NCBI GenBank assembly: GCA_030824255.1
Contig: JAVBYB010000075.1
Coordinates: 1-13,998, forward strand
DNA length: 13,998 nt
Direction of reading: 5' to 3'
From: a bacterium
Lineage (GTDB): Bacteria > Pseudomonadota > Alphaproteobacteria > Caulobacterales > Hyphomonadaceae
In this document: in pieces, positions 7,478 to 13,691 of the stretch
Numbering within the stretch: position 1 is the first letter of the stretch
Layout: each line of letters starts with the position of its first letter
The notes under the pieces: model-generated
The model's database searches: none
Seen by the model: the letters and a program-made list of their open reading frames with translations, nothing else
Told to the model about the DNA's origin: nothing
Position numbers and translations under genes: made by a program

Positions 7478-8235
7478 GAATTGCCACCGACCCGATGCAC
7501 CAGTTCCAGATCGGCAAGTGGTTCGATCTGAACATCGGCGGCTATGACCTGTCGTTCACCAATTCCGCGTTCTGGATGGTGGTCGGCGTCCTGCTGGTCA
7601 TCGGCTTCCTCGCGCTGGCGACCTCGAAGATGTCGACGGTCCCGAACCGCGTGCAGTCGCTCGCCGAGATCTGGTACGGCTTCATCGCCGGCATCGTGAA
7701 AGACGTGAACCACGCGCCGGGCAAGCCCTTCATCCCGCTCGTCTTTTCGCTGTTCGCCTTCATCTTCATCGCGAACATGATCGGCATGTTCCCGTACTTC
7801 TTCACCACCACCAGCCACATCGCCGTCACCGGCTTCATGGCCCTCTTCACCATCGGCCTCGTCGTGGTCGTGGGTTTCATCAAGAAGGGCCTGGGCTTCT
7901 TCAAGATTTTCGTGCCGTCGGGAGTGCCGTTCGTGCTGCTCCTGATCGTCACCCCGATCGAAATCATCTCGTTCCTGTCACGCCCGATCAGCCTCGGCAT
8001 GCGCTTGTTCGCGAACATGCTTGGTGGCCACGTGGCGCTCAAAGTCTTCGCTGGCTTCATCCCGTCGCTCGCTGTCGCCCTTGGCGGCATCGGCATGCTG
8101 ATGGGGGGTCTGCTCGTGATGCCGTTGATCGTTGGTGTGACTGCGCTGGAATTCCTGGTGGCGTTCCTCCAGGCCTACGTGTTCGCCATGCTGACCTGCG
8201 TCTATCTCAACGACGCACTCGGCGAGGCGCACTGA
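7474..8235 (+). CDS. atpB: F0 ATP synthase subunit a
   Basis: Subunit a forms the two proton half-channels beside the c-ring in the inner membrane. The 253-residue protein has several long hydrophobic segments (for example about 28-48, 85-110, 117-135, 145-165, 190-220 and 225-245). It carries the family signature LGMRLFANMLGGH, in which Arg177 corresponds to the essential stator arginine (Arg210 in E. coli). The ATG at 7474 overlaps the atpI stop (ATGA); an in-frame ATG at 7495 (MHQFQIGKW) is a possible alternative. The length and signature match alphaproteobacterial AtpB. The gap to atpE is 28 nt. Confidence 0.97.
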   Translation: MRIATDPMHQFQIGKWFDLNIGGYDLSFTNSAFWMVVGVLLVIGFLALATSKMSTVPNRVQSLAEIWYGFIAGIVKDVNHAPGKPFIPLVFSLFAFIFIANMIGMFPYFFTTTSHIAVTGFMALFTIGLVVVVGFIKKGLGFFKIFVPSGVPFVLLLIVTPIEIISFLSRPISLGMRLFANMLGGHVALKVFAGFIPSLAVALGGIGMLMGGLLVMPLIVGVTALEFLVAFLQAYVFAMLTCVYLNDALGEAH

Positions 8236-8263
8236 TCACCAACGACTTCCGAAGGAGAATATC

Positions 8264-8485
8264 ATGGAAGGTCTCAACTACGTCGGCGCCGGCCTCGCTT
8301 GCCTCGCCATGCTCGGCGCCGCCATCGGCGTGGGCAACATCTTCGCCGCGTACCTCGATGGTGCGATGCGCAACCCGTCGGCCGCCCCGCAACAGTTCGG
8401 CAACCTGATCTTCGGTTTCGCCGTGACGGAAGCTCTGGGCATCTTCGGCTTCGCCATCGCGCTCATCCTGATCTTCGCCGTCTAA
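8264..8485 (+). CDS. atpE: F0 ATP synthase subunit c
   Basis: Subunit c is the proton-carrying hairpin that forms the rotor ring. The 73-residue protein has two transmembrane helices joined by the polar loop RNPSAAPQQ. The proton-binding carboxylate is Glu56 in AVTEALGIF. The first helix carries the small-residue packing motif GAAIGVGN. The residue after Glu56 is Ala, and no Gln/Ser ligand set for Na+ was seen, so H+ coupling is expected. A strong ribosome site GAAGGAG (8251-8257) lies 6 nt before the ATG, stronger than those of its neighbours, fitting the high copy number of c. The gap to the next gene is 25 nt. Confidence 0.97.
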   Translation: MEGLNYVGAGLACLAMLGAAIGVGNIFAAYLDGAMRNPSAAPQQFGNLIFGFAVTEALGIFGFAIALILIFAV

Positions 8486-8510
8486 TAGCCCCTCTTCGGG
8501 AGATACCGAC

Positions 8511-9041
8511 GTGGCGACCGAAACTGCAGAACACGCATCCGGAGGCGGTTTTCCGCCTTTCTCACAGCTTGGAGAATTTGGGGCATCCCAGGTCTTCTGG
8601 CTGATCGTGACGTTTGCCGTGCTCTACTTCGCGGTCGCCAACGTCTTCCTTCCCAAGATCCGCAAGGCGGTTGAAGACCGCGACGGCGCCATCAAGAAAG
8701 ATGTCGCCGAAGCCGCCGCCCTCTCGGTGAAAGCCGATGAGTCGGTCAAGCAGTTCGAGGCCCAGATCGCCGCCGCCCGCGCCAACGCGCGCGACACGGC
8801 GTCGAAGGCCAAGGCTGAAGCCGACGCGAAAACCTCTGCCGCTACCGCCGCGAAGGAGGCCGAGCTCAACTCGCGCCTCGCCGCGGCGGAAGCGCGCATC
8901 TCTGAAACCCGCACCAAGGCCATGACGAACGTTTCCGCCGTCGCCGAGGATGCTGCCGCCGCCATCGCCGAACGGCTCACGGGCGCCAAGCCCTCCGCCG
9001 ATACGGTGAAGAAGGCCGTCGCCAGCGCGATGGGAGCCTAA
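8511..9041 (+). CDS. atpF2: F0 ATP synthase subunit b'
   Basis: This is one of the two diverged b-type stator subunits found in photosynthetic and many alphaproteobacterial ATP synthases; it links the membrane sector to F1. The 176-residue product begins with a Gly/Pro-rich stretch (GGGFPPFSQLGEF), then has one transmembrane helix (about 27-47, VFWLIVTFAVLYFAVANVF), then DRDGAIKKDV and a long Ala/Glu/Lys-rich helix that would form the peripheral stalk coiled coil. The start is GTG at 8511. Assignment as b' rather than b rests on the FPPF N-terminus and on position directly after atpE. It is 1 nt from the next gene. Confidence 0.88.
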   Translation: MATETAEHASGGGFPPFSQLGEFGASQVFWLIVTFAVLYFAVANVFLPKIRKAVEDRDGAIKKDVAEAAALSVKADESVKQFEAQIAAARANARDTASKAKAEADAKTSAATAAKEAELNSRLAAAEARISETRTKAMTNVSAVAEDAAAAIAERLTGAKPSADTVKKAVASAMGA

Positions 9042-9042
9042 T

Positions 9043-9624
9043 TTGGAACAGGAACACGCTCCCGTCGTGGATCACTCGGCCGCCACCGGCGCCGCCGATG
9101 CCGCCCACGCCGCGGCTCTGCCAGTCATCGGTCCGTTCGATCTGAACGACCCCACTTTCTGGGCCTTCATCGGCCTGCTGATCTTCATCGGCCTCGTGAT
9201 CTACATGAAGGTGCCGAAGACGATCACGAAGTCGCTCGATGATCGCGCCGTCAAGATCACCTCCGAACTCGCCGCCGCCGAGGCGCTGCGCAAGGAAGCC
9301 GAGGCGAAGCTCGCCGAAGTCCAGAAGCGCGCGGCCGAAGCCGAAGCCGATGCGAAAGCCATCGTCGAGTCTGCCCGCCGCGAAGCGGAACAGCTCGCCG
9401 TCGCCGCTGAAGCCGCCCTCGTCTCCCGCATCGCCACGCGCGAGAAGATGGCGGAAGAGCGCATCGCGCGCGCCGAGTCCGACGCCATCCGCGATGTGAA
9501 GCTCGCCGCCGTGCAAACAGCCTCGCGCGCCGCCGCCGCAATCCTCACAGAGCAACTCTCCGGCAAGTCTGGCGATGACGAATTCGCCAAGGGTCTCGCC
9601 GCGGTCACCAAGGCGCTCGCCTAG
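9043..9624 (+). CDS. atpF: F0 ATP synthase subunit b
   Basis: Second stator b subunit, 193 residues. A long Ala/His-rich N-terminus precedes one transmembrane helix (about 39-58, FWAFIGLLIFIGLVIYMKVP), then LDDRAVKITSEL and a charged Ala/Glu/Lys/Arg helix for the peripheral stalk. The start is a TTG at 9043 with GGGAG (9032-9036) 6 nt upstream; no ATG fits because the TTG is only 1 nt after the b' stop and the transmembrane segment begins soon after. It closes the F0 operon: a strong terminator follows 24 nt after the stop and no atpHAGDC genes follow, as expected for alphaproteobacteria, whose F1 genes lie at another locus. Confidence 0.92.
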   Translation: MEQEHAPVVDHSAATGAADAAHAAALPVIGPFDLNDPTFWAFIGLLIFIGLVIYMKVPKTITKSLDDRAVKITSELAAAEALRKEAEAKLAEVQKRAAEAEADAKAIVESARREAEQLAVAAEAALVSRIATREKMAEERIARAESDAIRDVKLAAVQTASRAAAAILTEQLSGKSGDDEFAKGLAAVTKALA

Positions 9625-9648
9625 TCCGAAGCGACCAACAGAACGCAG

Positions 9649-9690
9649 AACGCCCGCCTGATATCAATCAGGCGGGCGTTGTTGTTTCTG
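9649..9690 (+). terminator. Strong intrinsic terminator of the atp operon
   Basis: AACGCCCGCCTGAT (9649-9662) and ATCAGGCGGGCGTT (9667-9680) form a perfect 14-bp stem with an ATCA loop, followed by GTTGTTTCTG. It lies between convergent genes (atpF and the receiver gene ending at 9705) and may also act on the minus strand, where the following bases are moderately T-rich. Confidence 0.92.
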
Positions 9691-9704
9691 ACGCCAGCGC
9701 AGAC

Positions 9705-10133
9705 CTACTTCGACGACGCATCCGGCATCTTGATCCGCGCCCTCACAAGTCGCGCGATCTCCTGCTCCTGGTAAGGCTTGGGCACGAAATCCGTGACGTT
9801 GCGCGATTGCCGCCAGACGTCGCTCTCCGCCGCCCCTTGGCTGCCAGACGCCAGGATGACAGGGATCGAGGGAAAATGCTGGCCCAGCCATTGGGCGAGT
9901 TCGAAACCCTCACGCCGGCTTTCCATGTGAACATCGCTGATCACCACATCCACATGGTCGACGGCAGCCATGATCTTGCGAGCTTCCTCGCCATTTGCCG
10001 CTTCGAGAACATGAAAGCCCGCGTCGCGAAGATGTTCGCACAGGTTCATGCGGAGGATCACTTCATCCTCCGCCACCAATGCCGTCGCGGGCTCGGATTC
10101 GATCCGTGGGCTAATTTCGCGTGTCGCCTGCAT
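9705..10133 (-). CDS. Single-domain response regulator (receiver only)
   Basis: A 142-residue stand-alone CheY-like receiver with no output domain, so it probably acts by protein contact or phosphotransfer. The acidic pocket is Glu22-Asp23 (LVAEDE), the phosphoacceptor is Asp67 (VVISDVHM), the switch residue is Ser96 (VILASG) and the conserved Lys is Lys119 (PKPY). All key residues are present, so it should be phosphorylatable. It lacks the PFxFATG signature of the PhyR/SdrG-type receivers. The ATG at 10133 has only a GGGG ribosome site. An EcfG-type promoter (GGAAC-N16-CGTT) lies 38 nt upstream, suggesting general stress induction. It is divergent from a related receiver gene and convergent with the atp operon. 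Its partner kinase is not known; the hybrid kinase at 4792 is only a positional candidate. Confidence 0.88.
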   Translation of the reverse strand: MQATREISPRIESEPATALVAEDEVILRMNLCEHLRDAGFHVLEAANGEEARKIMAAVDHVDVVISDVHMESRREGFELAQWLGQHFPSIPVILASGSQGAAESDVWRQSRNVTDFVPKPYQEQEIARLVRARIKMPDASSK

Positions 10134-10170
10134 GTTGACCCCACTAACCCCCGTTACTTGAATTATCAGT

Positions 10171-10195
10171 AACGCCTCCGCTGGGGGCCTGTTCC
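10171..10195 (-). promoter_or_regulatory. EcfG-type promoter for the minus-strand receiver gene
   Basis: On the minus strand GGAAC (10195-10191) is followed after 16 nt by CGTT (10174-10171). This matches the alphaproteobacterial EcfG/SigT general stress consensus GGAAC-N16/17-CGTT exactly. It leaves a leader of about 30 nt before the ATG at 10133. Confidence 0.7.
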
Positions 10196-10225
10196 GGGGC
10201 AGCCCTGAAACCTGCAGTCAAAAAT

Positions 10226-10240
10226 GCCCCAAATTGGGGC
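10226..10240. promoter_or_regulatory. Palindrome midway between the divergent receiver promoters
   Basis: GCCCCAAATTGGGGC has perfect 7-bp arms around one central A. It lies 30 nt upstream of the minus-strand -35 and 35 nt upstream of the plus-strand -35, a nearly symmetric place for a shared operator. No known regulator motif was recognised. Confidence 0.4.
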
Positions 10241-10275
10241 CACGTCGGGACTGACTCATTCGTAATGAAAGGATC

Positions 10276-10301
10276 GGAACCGTAACGGTCTCCGTCTCAT
10301 T
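10276..10301 (+). promoter_or_regulatory. EcfG-like promoter for the plus-strand receiver gene
   Basis: GGAAC (10276-10280) is followed after 17 nt by CATT (10298-10301), one mismatch from the EcfG consensus GGAAC-N16/17-CGTT. The -35 region is embedded in the small palindrome ACCGT-A-ACGGT (10279-10289). It leaves about 35 nt of leader before the ATG at 10342. Confidence 0.5.
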
Positions 10302-10341
10302 CATTTCCGGGTGTACTTCGCAATCCGGAGCCCAGTCAGGA

Positions 10342-10779
10342 ATGACCAAAACTCAGACATGCGACCACGGTTCGACCATCCTCGTCGCCGAAGACGATGT
10401 CCTCGTGCGTATCGCGATCGCTGATTACCTCCGCGGATGCGGCTTTCGCGTCATCGAGGCAGCCGGCGGGCAGGAAGCGAAAATGGTGCTTCAGCACGGT
10501 CCGGCGATCCATGTGATGCTCGCGGATGCCCGTCTCGCGGGCGAGGACAACGGCTTTGTACTGGCGCAATGGGCCAGGCGTTATCGGCCGCGCATGACGG
10601 TAATCCTGTCAGTGAGCCTCGAACAGAAATCGGAAGCAGCCGCATCGCTGTGCTCGGGCAGCAAGATAGCTCCGCCGCCGTCATCGCATCTGCGCGAGCG
10701 TATCAACTCCCTGCGCCAGCCCAGCAACAGGGGCAGCCGCCGCGCGACGACCGCTTTTGCGACCCGGCGCATCGTCTAG
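10342..10779 (+). CDS. Single-domain response regulator lacking the conserved Lys
   Basis: A 145-residue receiver-only protein. The acidic pocket is Asp18-Asp19 (LVAEDDV) and the phosphoacceptor is Asp62 (VMLADARLAG). The usual Lys-Pro turn near residue 111 is replaced by a proline run (KIAPPPSSH), so the conserved Lys that contacts the phosphoryl group appears lost. A basic tail (about 125-145, SNRGSRRATTAFATRRIV) follows the domain. A phosphate-insensitive or constitutive state is inference. The ATG at 10342 has AGGA immediately upstream and GGAG at 10327-10330; the start is fairly secure because the EcfG-like promoter lies just before. It is divergent from a similar receiver gene with intact residues and convergent with the hydrolase gene ending at 10827. 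No frameshift that would restore a KP motif was evident. Confidence 0.82.
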   Translation: MTKTQTCDHGSTILVAEDDVLVRIAIADYLRGCGFRVIEAAGGQEAKMVLQHGPAIHVMLADARLAGEDNGFVLAQWARRYRPRMTVILSVSLEQKSEAAASLCSGSKIAPPPSSHLRERINSLRQPSNRGSRRATTAFATRRIV

Positions 10780-10826
10780 CTGCATCTCGCAACGGAGCAT
10801 CGCAACGCGCGGTGCGCCCGGCCGCG

Positions 10827-11771
10827 CTATTCGGCTGGATGCATGTCGAGCCAGCTGCGGATCGTGGCGTTGACAAGATCCGCCGCGTCGAACTGCACGA
10901 AATGCCCGGCGTCGGGAACCATGACGACAGTGGTGTCCCGCGCTCCCTTCTCCCACGTTCCCGCATGCGCCGCTGACAGCAACGCGGTATCTTTCATGCC
11001 GTGGATCACCAGCAGGGGTACGGGGATCTGCGGCGGGTTGTCGGGCAGGAAGGGCCGCTTCGCATTGGGGCCCACGTCGCGCGGATAGTTCGCGCGGTAG
11101 TAATTCATCATCGCCGAAAAGCTCGAGCGACGAAACGCCTCGAGATATTTTTCCTTCAGCGCCGGGTCCTGCACGCGCTGCGCCAGCCGCTCGGCCGTCA
11201 TGCCCGCTTCCGAGCCTTCCTTCTGGAAGTTGCGCGCATATTGCGATGTCGCCTGCTGCACAGGGTCGGTGCGCATCCGCTCCATGAAAAGTATGGGGTG
11301 CGGCGTCGACAGGATGATCAGGTTGTCCAGCATCTCCGGATGCGTGAACGCGAACATCCACGCAATCGACCCGCCCCAGTCATGCCCCAGCACCGTTGCC
11401 TTGTCATAGCCTTCAGCAGCGATCACCGCCCGCACATCGGCCACCAGCTTCGGCATCTCGTAGTTTAAAACGCCATCAGGCTTGTCGGACAGGTTATAGC
11501 CGCGCGTGTCGATCGCCACGACGCGATAGGCGTCGTTCAGCTTTGGCGTCAGGTAAGTCCACGAGCCGGAGAAATCCGGATAGCCATGGATCATCACCAC
11601 CAGCGGCCCTTGGCCAGAGGCCACGTAGTGGATCTTCACATCGCCATTCTGCGCGAACTTGCTCTCAAGCGGCACGGGCGCTTTCGCGATCTCCGCCGCT
11701 GGCGTTTCGGCCGGCGTAGCGCATGCGCCCAGCATCAGCGCCGCGATGATAGCCCCAGCCACAATGCGCAT
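10827..11771 (-). CDS. Epoxide-hydrolase-like alpha/beta-hydrolase lipoprotein (copy 1)
   Basis: A 314-residue alpha/beta-hydrolase with a lipoprotein signal (MRIVAGAIIAALMLGAC, lipobox LGAC, Cys17), so it should be anchored to the envelope. The motifs are HGYPDFSGSW (oxyanion region, from 62), nucleophile elbow GHDWGG with Asp131, acid Asp261 (GMKDTAL) and base His290 (DAGHFVQFD). An Asp nucleophile points to the epoxide hydrolase/haloalkane dehalogenase branch. Tyr178 and Tyr224/225 in the cap (SQYARNF, MMNYYRANYP) suit epoxide hydrolase better, but the substrate is unknown. The ribosome site GGAGGA lies 7 nt before the ATG. It is a close paralogue of the gene at 11927-12868 and downstream of it on the same strand, with two palindromic repeats between. 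Confidence 0.9.
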   Translation of the reverse strand: MRIVAGAIIAALMLGACATPAETPAAEIAKAPVPLESKFAQNGDVKIHYVASGQGPLVVMIHGYPDFSGSWTYLTPKLNDAYRVVAIDTRGYNLSDKPDGVLNYEMPKLVADVRAVIAAEGYDKATVLGHDWGGSIAWMFAFTHPEMLDNLIILSTPHPILFMERMRTDPVQQATSQYARNFQKEGSEAGMTAERLAQRVQDPALKEKYLEAFRRSSFSAMMNYYRANYPRDVGPNAKRPFLPDNPPQIPVPLLVIHGMKDTALLSAAHAGTWEKGARDTTVVMVPDAGHFVQFDAADLVNATIRSWLDMHPAE

Positions 11772-11794
11772 GTCTCTTCCTCCAGAACGTACGT

Positions 11795-11839
11795 CCTCGT
11801 CCTTCGAGACGCCCGCTACGCGGGCTCCTCAGGATGAGG
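11795..11839 (-). repeat. 45-nt palindromic intergenic repeat, copy 1
   Basis: The inner stem GCCCGC-TAC-GCGGGC and complementary outer arms (CCTCGTCCT with AGGATGAGG, one G-T pair) can form a long hairpin with an asymmetric interior containing TCGAGAC. It matches, from memory, the widely dispersed alphaproteobacterial repeat of the type CCTCATCCTGAGGAG...TCTCGAAGGA. It ends 23 nt before the start codon of the downstream hydrolase. Strand is given relative to copy 2. Confidence 0.8.
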
Positions 11840-11861
11840 ACTTCGATCGATCGCGAGTAGC

Positions 11862-11906
11862 CCTCATCTTGGGGAGCGCACGACGTGCGCGTCTCGAAGG
11901 ACGAGG
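11862..11906 (+). repeat. 45-nt palindromic intergenic repeat, copy 2 (inverted)
   Basis: The opposite-orientation copy of the repeat at 11795-11839, 22 nt away. The inner stem is GCGCAC-GAC-GTGCGC, whose sequence differs from copy 1 while pairing is kept (compensatory change). The outer arms are CCTCATCTT and AAGGACGAGG. The two copies together make a large inverted repeat that could fold as one structure in the transcript between the hydrolase genes. Confidence 0.8.
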
Positions 11907-11926
11907 GCGCGCTCACAACGACCGCC

Positions 11927-12868
11927 CTACTTCACCGGATGCAGGTCAAGCCACGACCTGATCGTGCCGTTCACCAGCGGCGCAGCATCGTGCTGAACGA
12001 AGTGATTGGCATCCGGCGCCATCAGGATGGTCGTGTCCTTGCTCACCTGGTCCCACGTATCGTTGTGGCCCATGGATAGCAGCGCCGTGTCCTTCATGCC
12101 GTGGATCACCAGCACCGGGACGTTGATCTTCGGAAATGTCTGTGTCGCAGCATTCGGATCGGGCGCGCTCGGATAGTTCGCGCGATAGTAATTCATCATC
12201 CCCGCGAAGCTCGATTTCCTGAAGGCCTCGACATACTTCGCCTTCTCCGCCGGATCGCGCACCCAGCCCGCCAGCCCTTCCGCGCTCAGAGTGTTCTCCG
12301 AGCCCTCTTTCTGGAAGTTGCGCGCATAGTTGGAATTCTCAGGCGCTGCGCTCAGCTGGCGGCCCATGTTCGCCGGATGCGGCACCGACATGATCACCAG
12401 CCGCTCAAGCGTCTCGGGATGCGCAAACGCATATTGCCAGGCAATCGCCGCGCCCCAGTCATGGCCCACCACTGTCGCCTTGCTGTAGCCCTCGGCCTTG
12501 ATGACGGCCTGCACATCTTCCACCAGCTTCGGCATCGCATAATTCGCAACGCCCACCGGCTTGTCGGAAAGATTGTAGCCGCGCGTATCGATCGCCACGA
12601 AACGATAGCCATCGTTCAGCGCCGGGGCGAGCTTGTCCCATGAGCCCGAGAAATCCGGGAAGCCATGGATCGCCAGCACCAGCGGGCCCTTGCCGCTCGC
12701 ATTGTAGTGAATCTTCGTGCCGTCCGCGCTGGTGGCGAACTTGCTCTCGACAAGGATCGCGGGCTTGGCGGCTTTGCTCTCCGCGACCGGCGACATCCCC
12801 GCCGTCTGGCATGCGCCAAGTGACAGCGCTGCGACCGACACTCCAAGAATCAACGCGCGCATCATCAT
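11927..12868 (-). CDS. Epoxide-hydrolase-like alpha/beta-hydrolase lipoprotein (copy 2)
   Basis: A 313-residue paralogue of the gene at 10827-11771; long identical blocks include AIDTRGYNLSDKP, YARNFQKEGSE, MMNYYRANYP and VIHGMKDTALLS. The lipoprotein signal ends in LGAC with Cys20. The catalytic set is Asp137 (GHDWGA), Asp260 (GMKDTAL) and His289 (DANHFVQHD), with HGFPDFSGSW for the oxyanion site. I chose the first of three consecutive ATGs, at 12868: GGAGGGA (12881-12875) sits 6 nt upstream. An ATG at 12883 would place that ribosome site inside the gene. The activity is probably epoxide hydrolase or a related ester or halide hydrolysis at the envelope; the substrate is unknown. The tandem copies suggest duplication with later divergence of the cap (about 165-245). 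Confidence 0.9.
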   Translation of the reverse strand: MMMRALILGVSVAALSLGACQTAGMSPVAESKAAKPAILVESKFATSADGTKIHYNASGKGPLVLAIHGFPDFSGSWDKLAPALNDGYRFVAIDTRGYNLSDKPVGVANYAMPKLVEDVQAVIKAEGYSKATVVGHDWGAAIAWQYAFAHPETLERLVIMSVPHPANMGRQLSAAPENSNYARNFQKEGSENTLSAEGLAGWVRDPAEKAKYVEAFRKSSFAGMMNYYRANYPSAPDPNAATQTFPKINVPVLVIHGMKDTALLSMGHNDTWDQVSKDTTILMAPDANHFVQHDAAPLVNGTIRSWLDLHPVK

Positions 12869-12904
12869 GGGCAGTCCCTCCATCGTTTTTATCTTGACGA
12901 TGTC

Positions 12905-12933
12905 AGGCTAGCCCCGCGACGGGCATCTCACAA
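12905..12933 (-). promoter_or_regulatory. Possible sigma70 promoter of the hydrolase pair
   Basis: On the minus strand TTGTGA (12933-12928) is followed after 17 nt by TAGCCT (12910-12905), with GC just before the latter as in the Caulobacter-type GCTA -10 element. It would give a leader of about 30 nt before the ATG at 12868. The match is partial. Confidence 0.35.
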
Positions 12934-12983
12934 TCTTGCAGTGCGGGAAATCGGTAGGCGGGTCGACGGCTTGGCCGAACCGA

Positions 12984-13193
12984 TCAGCCGTCGAGGTCTT
13001 CTTGGAGGATGGTCATTTCGAGCTGGTAGCTCGTCTCGCCTTCATCCTCGATCAGATAGACGAGGCCGACATGCTCGCCGGCCAGCGTCACTTCCATGCT
13101 GTCTGTCACGCGCGGACGCGCCACCAGCGTCAGGCCCGGATTCAGCGTGCGCTTGAGATACGCTTCGATGCGTTTGGCGGTTTCCGGGTTCAT
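12984..13193 (-). CDS. DUF3126 family protein
   Basis: A 69-residue soluble acidic protein. The pattern (M-P-E-T-A-K-R-I-E-A-Y-L start, a central strand-rich section with EVTLAGEHVGLVYLIEDEGE, and the ending FQ/LEMTILQEDLD) resembles the alphaproteobacterial DUF3126 family of unknown function, as recalled. The length fits the family. The ATG at 13193 has AGGAG (13205-13201) 7 nt upstream. It is divergent from the small lipoprotein cluster. No catalytic or metal motif is visible. Confidence 0.78.
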   Translation of the reverse strand: MNPETAKRIEAYLKRTLNPGLTLVARPRVTDSMEVTLAGEHVGLVYLIEDEGETSYQLEMTILQEDLDG

Positions 13194-13221
13194 CGGGCGG
13201 CTCCTGATCTTGCGGGGGGAA

Positions 13222-13251
13222 GCCTTAGCCCAGAGCAGGCCCGTTCGCCAA
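13222..13251 (-). promoter_or_regulatory. Possible promoter of the DUF3126 gene
   Basis: On the minus strand TTGGCG (13251-13246) is followed after 18 nt by TAAGGC (13227-13222), preceded by GC, giving a GCTA-type -10. It would start transcription near 13215, just before the AGGAG ribosome site. This is a partial consensus match, so a weak call. Confidence 0.3.
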
Positions 13252-13365
13252 CCCCAGCCCGCCTATGGAGCGAACCCGGCTTTCAGCAGGAATTCGCGCG
13301 TTCACAGCTATCAAAACACCAGCGCCCTGCTATGCCGATTCAGGGTTGGTTCCGGGGTGTGCAGC

Positions 13366-13506
13366 ATGAAACGAGCAATTCTCGCCTGTATGGCGGCTGT
13401 CGCGATGTGCGCGGCGTGCGAAATTTTCGAAGATGTCGAGTTCATCGAAGACGAACCCGAAGCGTCCTTCGCCTCGCCCGCCCCGACCACCGCCACCGAG
13501 CGATAG
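13366..13506 (+). CDS. Micro-lipoprotein 1 (46 aa), unknown function
   Basis: A very small predicted lipoprotein: MKR start, hydrophobic stretch AILACMAAVAM, and lipidation Cys18 in CAAC with Glu at +2. The -3 position is Cys, not the usual Leu, as in the second member. The mature part is about 28 residues and acidic (EIFEDVEFIEDEPEAS), ending in a Pro/Thr/Ala tail. The start is ATG at 13366; ribosome site GGGGTG is weak. It resembles the next two genes in its MKR/MKK signal, Cys at 17-18 and an acidic aromatic segment right after the Cys. I do not recognise a family. Confidence 0.62.
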   Translation: MKRAILACMAAVAMCAACEIFEDVEFIEDEPEASFASPAPTTATER

Positions 13507-13518
13507 GAACCTCTCGCC

Positions 13519-13662
13519 ATGAAACGCGTCATTCTCGCCGCCCTTGCGGCGCTCACCCTCTGTTCCGGCTGCATCTTCGACGACGAATTCTGGGAAGACG
13601 AGTACGACAGCACCTATGACAGCCCGGCCGGCGACGACACCTACGACGACTGCGACTGCTGA
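13519..13662 (+). CDS. Micro-lipoprotein 2 (47 aa), Asp/Tyr-rich with Cys tail
   Basis: A predicted lipoprotein: signal MKRVILAALAALTL, lipobox CSGC with Cys18. The mature part is about 30 residues, dominated by Asp, Glu, Tyr and Trp (IFDDEFWEDEYDSTYD), and ends in TYDDCDC, so two Cys (45 and 47) alternate with Asp at the very C-terminus. It starts 12 nt after the stop of micro-lipoprotein 1, with AGGAA (13505-13509) upstream. The Asp-Cys end could bind a metal or form disulfides; this is inference. No known family was recognised. Confidence 0.66.
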   Translation: MKRVILAALAALTLCSGCIFDDEFWEDEYDSTYDSPAGDDTYDDCDC

Positions 13663-13691
13663 TCGCGCCTCACACCGTCCGGAGACATGAC

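Noticed and set aside
8264..8485. Sodium-coupled c-ring
   Set aside because: Only the carboxylate Glu56 is present, followed by Ala; the Gln and Ser/Thr ligands of Na+ c subunits are not seen.
11001..12643. Plus-strand open frames opposite the two hydrolases (11001-11468, 12101-12643)
   Set aside because: Both are similar to each other only because they are antisense to paralogous genes; the hydrolase frames carry all catalytic motifs.
12869..12883. ATG at 12883 as start of the second hydrolase
   Set aside because: The GGAGGGA ribosome site lies inside this five-codon extension and is correctly spaced for the ATG at 12868.
12936..13619. Plus-strand 227-aa open frame spanning the DUF3126 gene and the micro-lipoproteins
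   Set aside because: Arg/His-rich product without motifs; it runs antisense to the DUF3126 gene and out of frame with three better supported small genes.
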